Assembly: GCF_023008165.1 (NCBI RefSeq)
Contig: NZ_JAKQZA010000003.1
Location: 186,001 to 250,000 of the forward strand
DNA: 64,000 bases
Direction of reading: 5' to 3'
Origin: Kordiimonas laminariae
GTDB lineage: Bacteria; Pseudomonadota; Alphaproteobacteria; Sphingomonadales; Kordiimonadaceae
Below the pieces are notes generated by a model. The model ran no database searches, was not told the DNA's origin, and was given only the letters and a program-made list of their open reading frames with translations. Each line of letters opens with the position of its first letter. The first letter of the stretch is position 1. The translations under genes and the position numbers were made by a program. Shown here one piece after another: positions 1 to 9,025 of this stretch.

Positions 1-570
1 ACCCAGAAAATTTGTAGGCGGCATCATCAACGCAGTTTGCCACGCCTCTGGCGGCAACATCTGTTCAGTCATCAAGCGGAACAACTGGCTCTTAGAGTAA
101 GGTTTTCCATGCCCGAATGGTGTTGCTTCAGCAGCAGACCATGTACGCATACGGTTCGGCACAACCACAACAACCTGCCCGCCCGGTGCCAACACACGCC
201 ACACTTCTCTAAGTAAATGTGTTGGTTTATGTGCATGCTCAAGTGCATGTACAAGTAGCACTCGATCAATTGAAGAATCAGCAAGTGGTAGGTTATACTG
301 GTCCACAAGTGCAGTCTGACTGTCACCTAAGGTCGGCCAGTGGCATACACCTTGCCGCTCTGGCATAAATGCGAGAAATTTTGCGAGGCTATCTTCGCCT
401 TCACTGCCCGCCAAGGCATCCAGATACGGTAATGTATAACCAAGACCAATCGTAATAGCGCCAGTTTGCGTTGGCAAAAGCCCTTTAACGCGCGCAGAAA
501 TAATCTGAGCTGCTTGAGTACCCAAACGTGTTTCATAAAACCTATGTAAAGTGAGTACATCAGGTCTCAC
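1..570 (-). CDS. Class I SAM-dependent methyltransferase, C-terminus cut by window edge
   Basis: The reverse strand is open from a GTG at 570 to the first base, giving 190 residues with no stop, so the C-terminus is lost at the window edge. The N-terminus (VRPDVLTLHRFYETRLG) fits short alphaproteobacterial methyltransferases of the Methyltransf_11 type. A post-II acidic segment and the run LREVWRVLAPGGQVVVVVPN (about residues 120-140) are the usual motif IV-V region. The glycine loop is weak (ITIGLGYTLPYL, about residues 39-50). The GTG lies 11 bases inside the end of the phaC-like gene, which suggests translational coupling. Substrate unknown. Two short ORFs in another frame over this stretch are shadows. 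Confidence 0.72.
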   Translation of the reverse strand, partial: MRPDVLTLHRFYETRLGTQAAQIISARVKGLLPTQTGAITIGLGYTLPYLDALAGSEGEDSLAKFLAFMPERQGVCHWPTLGDSQTALVDQYNLPLADSSIDRVLLVHALEHAHKPTHLLREVWRVLAPGGQVVVVVPNRMRTWSAAEATPFGHGKPYSKSQLFRLMTEQMLPPEAWQTALMMPPTNFLG

Positions 571-1795
571 GCGATATCTCCAACCAGTTAACCAGCGGTT
601 CCCATAGGCCTTTTTTAGCCCTGTCACCAACTACCATACCTATATGCCCTGATGGTGGCACATGTTTTGTGACACTCGAGATTTTTTCAGCAATCGCAAA
701 CGCGCTCGCTTGCGGCACCAAACGATCCCCCTTCGGCGCAACAACAAAGGTAGGACAGTCAATATCTTCAGGCCTCACAGGCAGTCCAGCAACCAACCAT
801 TCTCCTTTCATGGTCAAGTTCTGTTCGTACCAATAAGACAAACACTCCTGCCCCACTTTTTTAGCTAAAGGGCCTCCATTATTTGCCCACATCTCCATGG
901 CAGCAAAAAAATCAACTGCTTCGCCTTCATGCTTTCCATCTGCATAAGCACGGAACTTACGGTCATTCAACGTGGGATCAACACTTGTGAAAAAAGTTTG
1001 CAACACATCCACACCAACTGTGCTGCCTTCCACGAGTTTATCTAAAAACCTTAGCATTTGGGGAGCATTGCGCCTGCCGGGGTGGGGTTTATCTGTATTA
1101 AAATCCCATGGTGCAGCTAGCAGTACTAACTGAGAAATCAATCCTTCTGTTCGGGCTGCGACAGCCACACTCAAAGTTCCCCCCATACAGTAACCAACGA
1201 GAGGGATAGCCTTACCCGCCATTTGAACAACATGCTCGATAATCGGTATTAACCGTTCAGAGATATATCCATCCAAACCAAAATATTTTTCCTCATCCCC
1301 TGGGTCACCCCAATTAACAAGGAGTGGTCTATACCCTTGATTTCTTAGGAAGGTTGCCAAACTTCTTCCAGGCATCAGATCAAGAATATAATGCGGGTTA
1401 ATAAGGCTAGGCACCAGAAGAATAGGTGCCCCCTCTCCACCCAAATCATGTAATTTCACACATCCAATTTCATATGTAATCGGGGCATCCGTAACTGGTG
1501 GCTCGAAAGCATGTGCTAGATATTGGTTAAGACCTTTCAGAAATTTATTCTTTCTTACAGATGCCTGCTTCTCAAGCTCTTTCTGGAAAGCAGCGTCAGA
1601 CACACCATCAAGTTGTTCTTTTAGGTTTGCCACCGCCGCTTCAAGTTGAGGATGCCAGACACCAGAATCAAGCCCAGCTTTACCGGCAAGTGTGGCTCCA
1701 CCCCAGATAGCTTCACTATTGGTGAAATGAAGAGACAAAGGCCTCGGCCCTTTGATCCTGCCAGACATAGTCATTTTACCGTTTCTGCTCATCAA
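560..1795 (-). CDS. Short PhaC-type polyhydroxyalkanoate synthase / alpha-beta hydrolase
   Basis: 411 residues, clearly shorter than class I PhaC enzymes (near 590). The PhaC hallmark block runs from VPSLINPHYILDLMPGRSL (about 128-146) to the nucleophile motif GYCMGG with Cys203. Asp357 (KGDRLV) and His384 (SGHIGM) complete the expected Cys-Asp-His triad. The family polymerises hydroxyacyl-CoA into storage polyester at the granule surface; length and a Cys nucleophile recall class III PhaC, which needs a PhaE partner. A second start at 1774 (ATGACTATG) directly follows the stop of the upstream small gene (TAAAATG) and may be the real one. Divergent phaR supports the role. A PhaC-like hydrolase of other function cannot be excluded. 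Confidence 0.8.
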   Translation of the reverse strand: MMSRNGKMTMSGRIKGPRPLSLHFTNSEAIWGGATLAGKAGLDSGVWHPQLEAAVANLKEQLDGVSDAAFQKELEKQASVRKNKFLKGLNQYLAHAFEPPVTDAPITYEIGCVKLHDLGGEGAPILLVPSLINPHYILDLMPGRSLATFLRNQGYRPLLVNWGDPGDEEKYFGLDGYISERLIPIIEHVVQMAGKAIPLVGYCMGGTLSVAVAARTEGLISQLVLLAAPWDFNTDKPHPGRRNAPQMLRFLDKLVEGSTVGVDVLQTFFTSVDPTLNDRKFRAYADGKHEGEAVDFFAAMEMWANNGGPLAKKVGQECLSYWYEQNLTMKGEWLVAGLPVRPEDIDCPTFVVAPKGDRLVPQASAFAIAEKISSVTKHVPPSGHIGMVVGDRAKKGLWEPLVNWLEISRET

Positions 1796-2018
1796 AAGCG
1801 GGGGAAAGAAGCGCTTTCAGATCATCAGGTGTTAAAAGCTCTTTATCCACAGACCACAGGCGGATATTTTCCTGCCACAAGTCTAAAAACTCAGCGACAT
1901 ATTCTTCAAGTTCAGTGTTTTTAGTCATAACGTGAGTATAGAAAAACTCGTCAAAGACAGAAGAAGTTTCTTTTTTGCAGGCGCACAATTTTTCTTGCGG
2001 CAGCGCACCAAATACCAT
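1776..2018 (-). CDS. Small acidic protein upstream of phaC, unknown function
   Basis: 80 residues from an ATG at 2018 with a good ribosome site (AAGGA, nine bases upstream); an internal ATG at 1928 would give a 50-residue protein. The C-terminal half is acidic and likely helical (EEYVAEFLDLWQENIRLW), with leucine and tryptophan spaced as in amphipathic helices. Its stop lies one base before the alternative phaC start, or 20 bases inside the longer phaC reading frame, so the two genes are almost certainly co-translated. I recognise no family. Position and helical character make a synthase-associated subunit or phasin-like role possible, but that is inference only. Confidence 0.55.
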   Translation of the reverse strand: MVFGALPQEKLCACKKETSSVFDEFFYTHVMTKNTELEEYVAEFLDLWQENIRLWSVDKELLTPDDLKALLSPAFDEQKR

Positions 2019-2089
2019 TTAATCATTTCCTTGTAGGGACAACAAACTAAGGATAACGCTTCTTGACAGCGTTATCATTTGAGGGACAC
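2019..2089. promoter_or_regulatory. Divergent intergenic region between phaC operon and phaR
   Basis: This 71-base gap separates the leftward phaC operon from rightward phaR and must hold promoters for both. A short inverted repeat, CGCT..gacAGCG (around 2056-2074), and the GAGGGACAC ribosome site before the phaR ATG are visible. PhaR proteins bind both PHB granules and promoters of phasin and phaR genes, so this gap is the natural operator location, but no known PhaR motif could be confirmed by eye. Confidence 0.4.
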
Positions 2090-2656
2090 ATGGCGCGTAA
2101 GAAACGTTTGGCGGGGGAGCCAATCACCATTAAAAAATATGCAAATCGCCGTTTGTATAACACTGAAACTTCAAGCTACGTGACACTAGACCATCTAGCC
2201 GAGATGATTAAAGCTGGCGAAGAGCTGGTTGTTATGGATGCAAAATCCGGGGAAGATCTAACCCGTTCGGTTTTAACTCAGATCATCGTGGAAAAAGAAA
2301 ATTGCGATGAAAATATGCTGCCAATTTCATTCCTGCAGCAACTCATTCGCTTTTACGGCGATAACATGCAAACACTTGTGCCTGCATACCTTCAAAGCAC
2401 CATGGATATTCTAAACAAACACAAAGACCAGATAAATCTAACCTTTAGTGATACTGGTCACGGAAATATGATCCCACTTTTTGAAGAAATGGTGCGTCAG
2501 AATATGGCTTTCTTCGAACAATCCATGCATATGTTTATGCAAGCAGGTGCTGAAAGCACAAATGAGCCCGCAGACGCAGCAGACGACACAGACATTGCGG
2601 AACTACAAGCTCAGCTAAAAGCCCTGCAGGAAAAGGTGGATAAGATAAGCACATAA
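2090..2656 (+). CDS. phaR: Polyhydroxyalkanoate synthesis repressor PhaR
   Basis: 188 residues from the ATG at 2090, chosen because GAGGG precedes it by five bases and the protein then starts MARKKRLAGEP; an earlier in-frame ATG at 2063 lacks this. The N-terminal PHB accumulation regulatory domain (PHB_acc_N) is plain: ITIKKYANRRLYNTETSSYV at about residues 12-31, then two PHB_acc repeats (MLPISFLQQLIRFYGDNMQ and IPLFEEMVRQNMAFFEQ). The C-terminus is acidic with a short coiled coil. PhaR binds nascent PHB granules and releases phasin and phaR promoters. Its position divergent from a phaC-type gene supports the assignment. Confidence 0.93.
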   Translation: MARKKRLAGEPITIKKYANRRLYNTETSSYVTLDHLAEMIKAGEELVVMDAKSGEDLTRSVLTQIIVEKENCDENMLPISFLQQLIRFYGDNMQTLVPAYLQSTMDILNKHKDQINLTFSDTGHGNMIPLFEEMVRQNMAFFEQSMHMFMQAGAESTNEPADAADDTDIAELQAQLKALQEKVDKIST

Positions 2657-2713
2657 CCCGCACACCGCCTTTCCAGACAGTAGCTTCGGCATTAAGAGGA
2701 TAGGAAAAGGCGC

Positions 2714-3895
2714 ATGCCCGTAATTTTGTTTGCAGTATTTATTGACCTTCTTGGGTTCGGCATTATCGTGCCGGTGCTCCCCTTCATTGTGCTGAATTTC
2801 GGTGGCGATTCCGTGTCTGGCATGGCACTGGTTTCAATCTATTCCTTAGCAGCCTTTATTATGGGACCAATCTGGGGGCGCTTTTCAGACAAATTTGGCC
2901 GCAAACCCGCACTAGCTGGCACATTCTTAGGCGCAACTATCTCCTATATTACTTTAGGCATGGCAGATACGCTTCTTCTCTTGTTTCTCGCTCGTGCAAT
3001 GTCAGGTGCCATGGCGGGGAATATAGGTATTGTAATGGCAGCTATGGCTGATGTGACTACTGAAGAAAATCGCGGCAAAGCCATTGGCTGGATCGGCGCA
3101 GCTTTTGGTCTGGGCTTTGCGTTAGGCCCCGGCATTGGTGGCATTCTCAGCACCATCGGCGGCAATGGCGATCCCAACATTTTCTGGGCAGGGATGACTG
3201 CGGCATGTTTATCATTTACAGCAATGATTCTCACCACCATCTTTGTGCCGGAAACGAACAAGAAGAAAACAGAAAACGAAGACCATAAAGATGTTCCTCG
3301 GTGGACCAGTGTATTCAAACAACCCGGTCAAACAGCGCTTCTTGCAATGTTTATTATAACGGCTATTGGCCAGAGCATCAGCTTTGCTATCACACCATTT
3401 TGGGCTGAACGGGTGCTTGGCTGGAACTCAGCGCAAGTAGGTTACCTGTTAATGGCATCAGGTGTATGCGTGTTTTTCATTCAGCTTTTTGCCATTGGGC
3501 CACTATTCAAGAAATTCGGTGAGGTTAAATCCCTCGGTATGGCACTTGGTTTCCACCTGATTGGTGTTGCGATTATTCTTTATGGCCCTGCTGAACCTAT
3601 CACAGCCATTCTAGGCTTCCCGATCATTATGAGCGGCATGACCCTTACCTTCCCCGCACTTAACAGCCTTGTATCCAGGCGTACCGATGAGCGTTTGCAA
3701 GGTACAGCGCTTGGAATTTCGAATGGCCTATCATCTCTTGGCAGGATTGCAGGCCCTATCACGGCAGGAACGGTATTTACTGCAAGTGTCGCGGCACCGT
3801 TTTATATTATAGCCTCAACGGGGATACTTGTAATTTTTTGGACAGTTTGGGAACTATCCGCACGCCCAAGCCACATAAAAGCGCCAGCTGAATAA
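2714..3895 (+). CDS. MFS transporter, TetA/DHA1-like drug:proton antiporter
   Basis: 393 residues, about 12 membrane segments. Motif A between helices 2 and 3 reads GRFSDKFGRKP, and the antiporter motif C in helix 5 reads GWIGAAFGLGFALGPGIGG, both characteristic of DHA1 drug:H+ antiporters such as the TetA group. A central charged loop (ETNKKKTENEDHKD) divides the two six-helix halves. It starts 57 bases after phaR and may be read through from it, though no functional link is evident. Substrate cannot be told from sequence. Its TAA abuts the TGA of the convergent lipoprotein gene with no base between. Confidence 0.88.
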   Translation: MPVILFAVFIDLLGFGIIVPVLPFIVLNFGGDSVSGMALVSIYSLAAFIMGPIWGRFSDKFGRKPALAGTFLGATISYITLGMADTLLLLFLARAMSGAMAGNIGIVMAAMADVTTEENRGKAIGWIGAAFGLGFALGPGIGGILSTIGGNGDPNIFWAGMTAACLSFTAMILTTIFVPETNKKKTENEDHKDVPRWTSVFKQPGQTALLAMFIITAIGQSISFAITPFWAERVLGWNSAQVGYLLMASGVCVFFIQLFAIGPLFKKFGEVKSLGMALGFHLIGVAIILYGPAEPITAILGFPIIMSGMTLTFPALNSLVSRRTDERLQGTALGISNGLSSLGRIAGPITAGTVFTASVAAPFYIIASTGILVIFWTVWELSARPSHIKAPAE

Positions 3896-4537
3896 TCAAC
3901 TGGTACATGCTTGAAGGTTGCTGCTTACCCAAGCTCCGTGTTCGCGGGCGATATCATTCAACGCGCCATTAAAAGCAGCTACAATATCATCATGAGAACC
4001 GCCTACAACATTCTCTGTACGGGTATAAACGGGATGCCCCACAAGATAGGCATCCTGAAGCCTGATAAGAGATAACTCTATCTCAATATTCACCATATCA
4101 CTGCTACCATCAGCACTTGGCGCAAACTCCATTTTCCAGACCTTCACATCCATACGGCAGTTAACGCGGACATCAAGTCCCTTATCACTCACGATATTAG
4201 CAACTGTTTCAGCGCGCAAGGAATGCACCAGATAGTCCTGCATCAAATCCGAAAGGTGCCCAGCCCAGCTTACTCCTTTCAACACGGTACGCTTGTTATT
4301 ATCCAGCGCGACAACAACCTCAGTACCGTCAATACCGCTACTCATCACTGGATGAGAAACATACATTGTTGCACCATCATTCGTGTTGCTCGAAGCTATT
4401 TTCGGATATTCGAGAGTGTAAACTTCATCAGCGGGGCCATCGTCGCCAAAAGAAATCAATGGGCCACATCCACCCACCACCGCCATAAGGCCAAGTGCGG
4501 TTCCAAGTTTGGCAGTTTTCAATAGCTTATGCATCAT
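3896..4537 (-). CDS. ABC-type transport auxiliary lipoprotein (PqiC-like)
   Basis: 213 residues with a lipoprotein signal: a short positive start, a hydrophobic run and the lipobox VGGC with Cys24. The body fits the ABC-type transport auxiliary lipoprotein family (ABC_trans_aux, related to PqiC), including the stretch TEVVVALDNNKRTVLKGVSWAGHLSDLMQDYL cut here by function: a beta-strand, then the segment that leads to a helix. In MCE systems such lipoproteins sit in the outer membrane and receive or anchor the MCE tunnel. The start overlaps the end of the mlaD-like gene by four bases (ATGA), so it is the last gene of the operon. Confidence 0.82.
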   Translation of the reverse strand: MMHKLLKTAKLGTALGLMAVVGGCGPLISFGDDGPADEVYTLEYPKIASSNTNDGATMYVSHPVMSSGIDGTEVVVALDNNKRTVLKGVSWAGHLSDLMQDYLVHSLRAETVANIVSDKGLDVRVNCRMDVKVWKMEFAPSADGSSDMVNIEIELSLIRLQDAYLVGHPVYTRTENVVGGSHDDIVAAFNGALNDIAREHGAWVSSNLQACTS

Positions 4538-5505
4538 TTTGTGCCGTCCTCAGTTTTGCGGGTTTCCAGGTCATACTTTGCTTCTTTTTTACCAAAGATA
4601 GCGCCGGCGGGGTTTTGCTCAATACGGCTCATCAGTCTCGAAAGACTTTGCGCTGTTGTTCTCAGGTCCACGATCATGCGTGTTACTTCTGGTAAGCTAT
4701 TCCCAATAAACTGTGTTACGTTTTCTTGGTTAGCTGCCACCAAGGCATCAATTCTCGCCAGCGTCATATTCGCTGTTTTCAAGGTTGCTGTTGCTTCTGC
4801 GATCATCAGTTTAGCGTCTTCCTTGATCAGCTCATCTCCAGATGCTGCCAAGGCAGACACATTAAGTACCGCCGTATTCGCATTCGCCAGTACAGTACGT
4901 ACTTCGGCAACAATTTGATCAAGGTCTTGTGTACCTCTTGCGATATTACCAGTTAACTGATCTGCATTTCTAAGTGTGCTGGAAACAGATGCGATATTCT
5001 CATCGCTCATCAACTTCTTCACCTGCACTACAGCGGCAATTGCTTCATTGATAAGGTTTGGAGCGTTTTCATATAGCGCCTGAAAGGCTGATGCCTCAGA
5101 CGGGATAACAGGTCTGGAGAAAGCACCATCTGCCACAATTTGTGGTGCCTCTGGCGGACCGCCATGCAGTTCGATATAAGCAACGCCTGTCAGTCCTTGG
5201 AATTCCAGTTTGGCAACCGAACCCTCATTCACTGGCACGTCTGATTTAAGGCGGACAACGACAAGTACTTTCTGCGGATCATTCGGAGCGAGTGTGATAT
5301 CCCGCACATCCCCAACAGGAATACCTGAATAATAAACGATACTACGCTTATAAAGCCCTGAAACTGTACCTTCAAAATAGATTTCATAATCTACATATTC
5401 AGCGTCCAGATCCACTTTCGCGATCCAAATCGCAAATGCTACAAGCCCCGCAAGGAATGTTAAAACGAAGCCACCAACGATGATATGGGATGCTCTGGTT
5501 TCCAT
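4534..5505 (-). CDS. MlaD-family MCE domain protein (lipid transport)
   Basis: 323 residues: an N-terminal membrane anchor (about 8-30), one MCE domain (about 38-115, with FEGTVSGLYKRSIVYYSGIPVG) and a long helical C-terminal tail rich in Ala, Asn and Thr (about 150-300). This is the one-MCE-domain architecture in which the tails of six subunits form a periplasmic channel for phospholipid. The neighbours supply ATPase, permease and outer-membrane lipoprotein, making a complete MCE transporter. Longer than E. coli MlaD (183 residues) because of the tail, as in PqiB-like or alphaproteobacterial forms. Confidence 0.9.
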   Translation of the reverse strand: METRASHIIVGGFVLTFLAGLVAFAIWIAKVDLDAEYVDYEIYFEGTVSGLYKRSIVYYSGIPVGDVRDITLAPNDPQKVLVVVRLKSDVPVNEGSVAKLEFQGLTGVAYIELHGGPPEAPQIVADGAFSRPVIPSEASAFQALYENAPNLINEAIAAVVQVKKLMSDENIASVSSTLRNADQLTGNIARGTQDLDQIVAEVRTVLANANTAVLNVSALAASGDELIKEDAKLMIAEATATLKTANMTLARIDALVAANQENVTQFIGNSLPEVTRMIVDLRTTAQSLSRLMSRIEQNPAGAIFGKKEAKYDLETRKTEDGTK

Positions 5506-5509
5506 TAGT

Positions 5510-6292
5510 TTATTCCTTTATTCCTGCGGCACGGGCACGGGGGCCGCCAAAATATTCCTGCACCCAAGGATGGTCATATTGCTGTACTTCTTCAAGGGGT
5601 GCCGTGATCAGCATTTTTTTATCACCTAACACTGCGATCCTATCACAGACTCGCACAAGCGTATCCAAATCATGTGTTACAAGGAACACAGTTAGGCCAA
5701 GAGATTTACTCAGATTTTTCACGAGACCATCAAAAGCGGCAGCGCCAATTGGGTCAAGGCCAGCTGTGGGTTCATCCAGAAACAGGATTTCTGGATCAAG
5801 CGCCAAGGAGCGCGCAAGGGCTGCACGCTTTCGCATACCGCCTGACAAATCCGCGGGGAATTTATTTGCAGCATCAAGAGGCAACCCTGCCATCGAGATT
5901 TTGCTACTAGCCAAATCCTCCAGAAGGTTTTGCGAGAAATTATAGTGCTCTCGCATAGGAGCCATCACATTCTGAGCAACTGTAAGAGCAGAGAACAACG
6001 CACCATCCTGAAACAGCACACCCCAGTGCCTGCGTGAAAGTTGTGCTTCATCAGCAGTCATATAGTTCTGGTCAATGTCATTGATTTCAATCTGACCAGC
6101 CACCTGACGGTTAAGCCCAATGATTGTACGCAAAAGCACGGATTTACCAGCCCCTGACCCACCAACAACACCTAGGATCTCACCTCGTTTTACATCGAGA
6201 TCAAGTCCCTTATGCACAACATGACTGCCAAAGGCATTCACAAGGCCGCGTACTCGGATAATCACATCATCTGTTTGAACTGTGTCATCCAT
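5510..6292 (-). CDS. MlaF-family ABC transporter ATP-binding protein
   Basis: 260 residues, a single nucleotide-binding domain. Walker A is GGSGAGKS (44-51), the ABC signature LSGGM (149-153), Walker B ILFLDEP (169-175), followed by the D-loop TAGLD and switch His in VTHD. LSGGMRKR is the form typical of the MlaF/Ttg2A group. It powers the MCE lipid transporter with the permease encoded six bases upstream and the MCE protein encoded four bases downstream. Confidence 0.93.
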   Translation of the reverse strand: MDDTVQTDDVIIRVRGLVNAFGSHVVHKGLDLDVKRGEILGVVGGSGAGKSVLLRTIIGLNRQVAGQIEINDIDQNYMTADEAQLSRRHWGVLFQDGALFSALTVAQNVMAPMREHYNFSQNLLEDLASSKISMAGLPLDAANKFPADLSGGMRKRAALARSLALDPEILFLDEPTAGLDPIGAAAFDGLVKNLSKSLGLTVFLVTHDLDTLVRVCDRIAVLGDKKMLITAPLEEVQQYDHPWVQEYFGGPRARAAGIKE

Positions 6293-6298
6293 AGCCTA

Positions 6299-7438
6299 TT
6301 AAATCCCAACACTTGTGAAGAAAATTGCAAACAGCGCATCCAGCACAATCACAAGGAAAATAGAAGTAACAACGCTTTTCGTCGTGCGAGCTCCAAGTAC
6401 ATCTGCACTACTTGCCACCCTTAAACCCTGATAGCAGCCACAGGCGCTTATAACAGCCGCAAAAAATGGTGCTTTGATAATACCAACAATAAAATGTTCA
6501 AATTCAATAACGTCTCGGAAATACACGAGGAAATTCCCAGGTGATATATCGAGCTGTGCCCATGCCATCGCTATACCACCTGCAATTCCCATCATATCAG
6601 CATAAAAGGTAAGAAGCGGCAATGTAATCATAAGTGCCATCAAACGCGGAAGCACAAGAACATCAATGGGATTCATCCCCAACGTTTTCATTGCATCTAC
6701 TTCTTCATGAAGTTTCATGGAACCAATTTGCGCTGTAAAAGCACTACCGGATCGGCCAGCAATGATAATGGAGGTCAAGAGCACTCCCATCTCGCGCAAA
6801 TGAATAATTCCCAGCATATCAATGACAAAGACATCAGCTCCAAACTTTGCAAGCTGGATTGAGCCTTGGTTCACCATCACAGCACCGATAAGGAATGAAA
6901 TAAGTCCCACGATCCCCATAGCCTTCACGCCAACGGCATCCATCTGGTGTACAAGCGGGATAAAGCGAATTCGGCCTGGGGCGAGAAGTGTACCAAAGAG
7001 CCTGATAAGCACGAGACCAATGAAGCTGATAAGACGCGTGATAGAAGCCGTTGCATTCATGAAGCCATGCCCAGCTTCAGCAACTGGTATCAAATACCAC
7101 GGCAGTGTTTCAGGTTCTGTTTCCACTGGCGCAGGCTTTGCTGCAACCACATCTAACAGATGCTTATGCTCCGCTTTCACCCCTGTAAGCAGTGCGACAC
7201 CCTTATCTTCAAACCGGGAAGCGAAACGTCGGATAAGAACGGCCCCGGTGGTATCAAGCTGCTCAAGGCCAGAGCAATCGATCACCACCTGATCACCCGC
7301 TTTCAAAAGCGTGTTAGACATATCGGCATCAATAGCAGCGGCATTATCAATAATCCATGCGCCAGAAAAATGCACAATGGAACTAGGTGTGCCGCTTTCA
7401 ACACAGATAAATTCATTTCTGTGGATCGCCTCTGCCAT
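6299..7438 (-). CDS. MlaE-family ABC permease with N-terminal STAS domain
   Basis: 379 residues from the ATG at 7438, preceded by AGGGAG; an upstream in-frame ATG at 7477 has no such site. Residues 1-100 form a STAS domain like MlaB (VVIDCSGLEQLDTTGAVLIRRF), and residues 130-379 the MlaE permease (DUF140) with the conserved EVDAMKTLGMNPIDVLVLPR block. In E. coli MlaB and MlaE are separate proteins; here they are one polypeptide, a form known in other proteobacteria. It is the first gene of the MCE operon. The gap to the divergent gene at 7580 must contain its promoter. Confidence 0.92.
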   Translation of the reverse strand: MAEAIHRNEFICVESGTPSSIVHFSGAWIIDNAAAIDADMSNTLLKAGDQVVIDCSGLEQLDTTGAVLIRRFASRFEDKGVALLTGVKAEHKHLLDVVAAKPAPVETEPETLPWYLIPVAEAGHGFMNATASITRLISFIGLVLIRLFGTLLAPGRIRFIPLVHQMDAVGVKAMGIVGLISFLIGAVMVNQGSIQLAKFGADVFVIDMLGIIHLREMGVLLTSIIIAGRSGSAFTAQIGSMKLHEEVDAMKTLGMNPIDVLVLPRLMALMITLPLLTFYADMMGIAGGIAMAWAQLDISPGNFLVYFRDVIEFEHFIVGIIKAPFFAAVISACGCYQGLRVASSADVLGARTTKSVVTSIFLVIVLDALFAIFFTSVGI

Positions 7439-7579
7439 ATGCTCCCTGCTCTTGACATTAGTCCCCGCTATCCTCACATAGCGGGCGCAACCTTTAATCT
7501 GTTGCCATAATAGCTTATACAGAGAGTTGCCGAGTTTACGCTTAAAAACAAGCCCATAAGATTATTGTAAGACCAAAAA

Positions 7580-8980
7580 ATGACACTTGATCCCCAAAAC
7601 CCTTTGCATGCTTTTGCTCTGTGGACATCTACAGCAGATAGAAAATGGTCAGATCTAGCACTGGATCGTGCCCGTGACGCAATTACAGACACCGTCGCTG
7701 TGATGATCCCTGGCGCAAAAGAGCCTGTAACCAAGACAGTGCAAAAGCTAGCACAGAAATGGGGTAAAGGATCAATTAACACCGTTGGCTTCAAAGACAG
7801 CTTGTCTGCGCCAATGGCAGCTCTTCTGAATGGAACTGCTGCTCACGCGCTGGATTTTGATGATAACTTTGACCCGGCAAAGGCACATGCTTCCGCAGTT
7901 CTTGTACCTGCCCTGCTTGCAGTAGCGGATGAAATTGATGCAAACGGGCAAGACTTACTTGATGCCTACATCGTTGGCCTTCAGATCATTGGTTTGGTTG
8001 GTCAGGGTGTAAATCCATACCACCGCAGTCGGGGCTGGCACGCTACAGCTACAGTGGGCGCGGTTGGTTCGGCAGCAGGATGCGCGCGTCTCATGGGTCT
8101 TGACCCAGAAAAAACTGCGCACGCTATCTCCCTCGCCACAAGCATGGCAGGTGGGTTTATGAGCCAGTTTGGCACCATGACAAAACCACTCCACGCAGGT
8201 CTTGCGGCAGCGGGTGCCGTTCAAGCAGCGCAGTTTGCAGAAGCTGGTGTAACTGCAGGCAGTGAAACACTGCACGGTGAAAAAGGTATGGGTACACTGA
8301 TGGTAGGCGCAGACGTAGAAGAACTACGCGCCTTTATGGCTGACAAAGATGAACACGGCCAAAAAGTGAAATTCCGTACTGAAAGCATTGGCGAGCCACT
8401 CCACATTGAGAAATATGGTTTGAAGCTCAAACGCTTCCCTAACTGCGGCAGTGTACACCGCTCTCTCGACGGTCTATTGGAACTGCGCAGTAAACATGGC
8501 TTCACAGAAAAAGATGTTGAAAATATTTTCGTACGTGCACCAGCGGCCCATCTCCGCAATCTTATGTACGAACGCCCGACAAACAGTATGGAAGCGAAAT
8601 TCAGCTTGGAGTATGGTTTGACCGTTGGTCTACTAACTGGAAATGCAGGCCTCGCTGATTATATGGACGAAGTAGTAGAACGCCCGGAGGTAACAGCCCT
8701 TCTGCCACTCGTGAAAAAAGAATATGTGGAAAAACTGGAATCAGATTTTCCAACAGAAGTGCATGTGACTTTAAAATCCGGAGAAAAAGTTTCAACAAAG
8801 GTTGACATGCCAGTCGGTTCCAGCGCAAACCCTTTGTCAAATGCACAGCTTTGGGAAAAATTTCAGGCTTGTGTGAATGGTATCTTATCAGAACAACAAA
8901 TTGGCGCTATAAGACACGAGCTTGAAGCAACGCGTGATAGTATGAAAGTGCGTTCGCTAACTGGTTTGTTAACTGGATAA
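7580..8980 (+). CDS. MmgE/PrpD family protein
   Basis: 466 residues with the MmgE/PrpD fold along the full length: the N-terminal helical domain with GTAAHALDFDDNFDP (about 92-106), GWHATATVGAVGSAAG, and the C-terminal domain starting near KRFPNCGSVHRSLD. Members include 2-methylcitrate dehydratase and cis-aconitate decarboxylase, but the family also holds many uncharacterised proteins, and no methylcitrate-cycle genes (prpB, prpC) are nearby. The length matches the family. I therefore keep the call at family level. It is transcribed alone, divergent from the MCE operon. Confidence 0.87.
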   Translation: MTLDPQNPLHAFALWTSTADRKWSDLALDRARDAITDTVAVMIPGAKEPVTKTVQKLAQKWGKGSINTVGFKDSLSAPMAALLNGTAAHALDFDDNFDPAKAHASAVLVPALLAVADEIDANGQDLLDAYIVGLQIIGLVGQGVNPYHRSRGWHATATVGAVGSAAGCARLMGLDPEKTAHAISLATSMAGGFMSQFGTMTKPLHAGLAAAGAVQAAQFAEAGVTAGSETLHGEKGMGTLMVGADVEELRAFMADKDEHGQKVKFRTESIGEPLHIEKYGLKLKRFPNCGSVHRSLDGLLELRSKHGFTEKDVENIFVRAPAAHLRNLMYERPTNSMEAKFSLEYGLTVGLLTGNAGLADYMDEVVERPEVTALLPLVKKEYVEKLESDFPTEVHVTLKSGEKVSTKVDMPVGSSANPLSNAQLWEKFQACVNGILSEQQIGAIRHELEATRDSMKVRSLTGLLTG

Positions 8981-9025
8981 AAATATATATAATGAGCCTC
9001 ATAATATAGGCTCAGGGACAATACT

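Noticed and set aside
72-560. Two short reverse-strand frames with ATG starts upstream of the phaC-like gene
   Set aside because: The neighbouring frame is open over the full stretch and reads as a methyltransferase with recognisable motifs; the two short frames are shadows.
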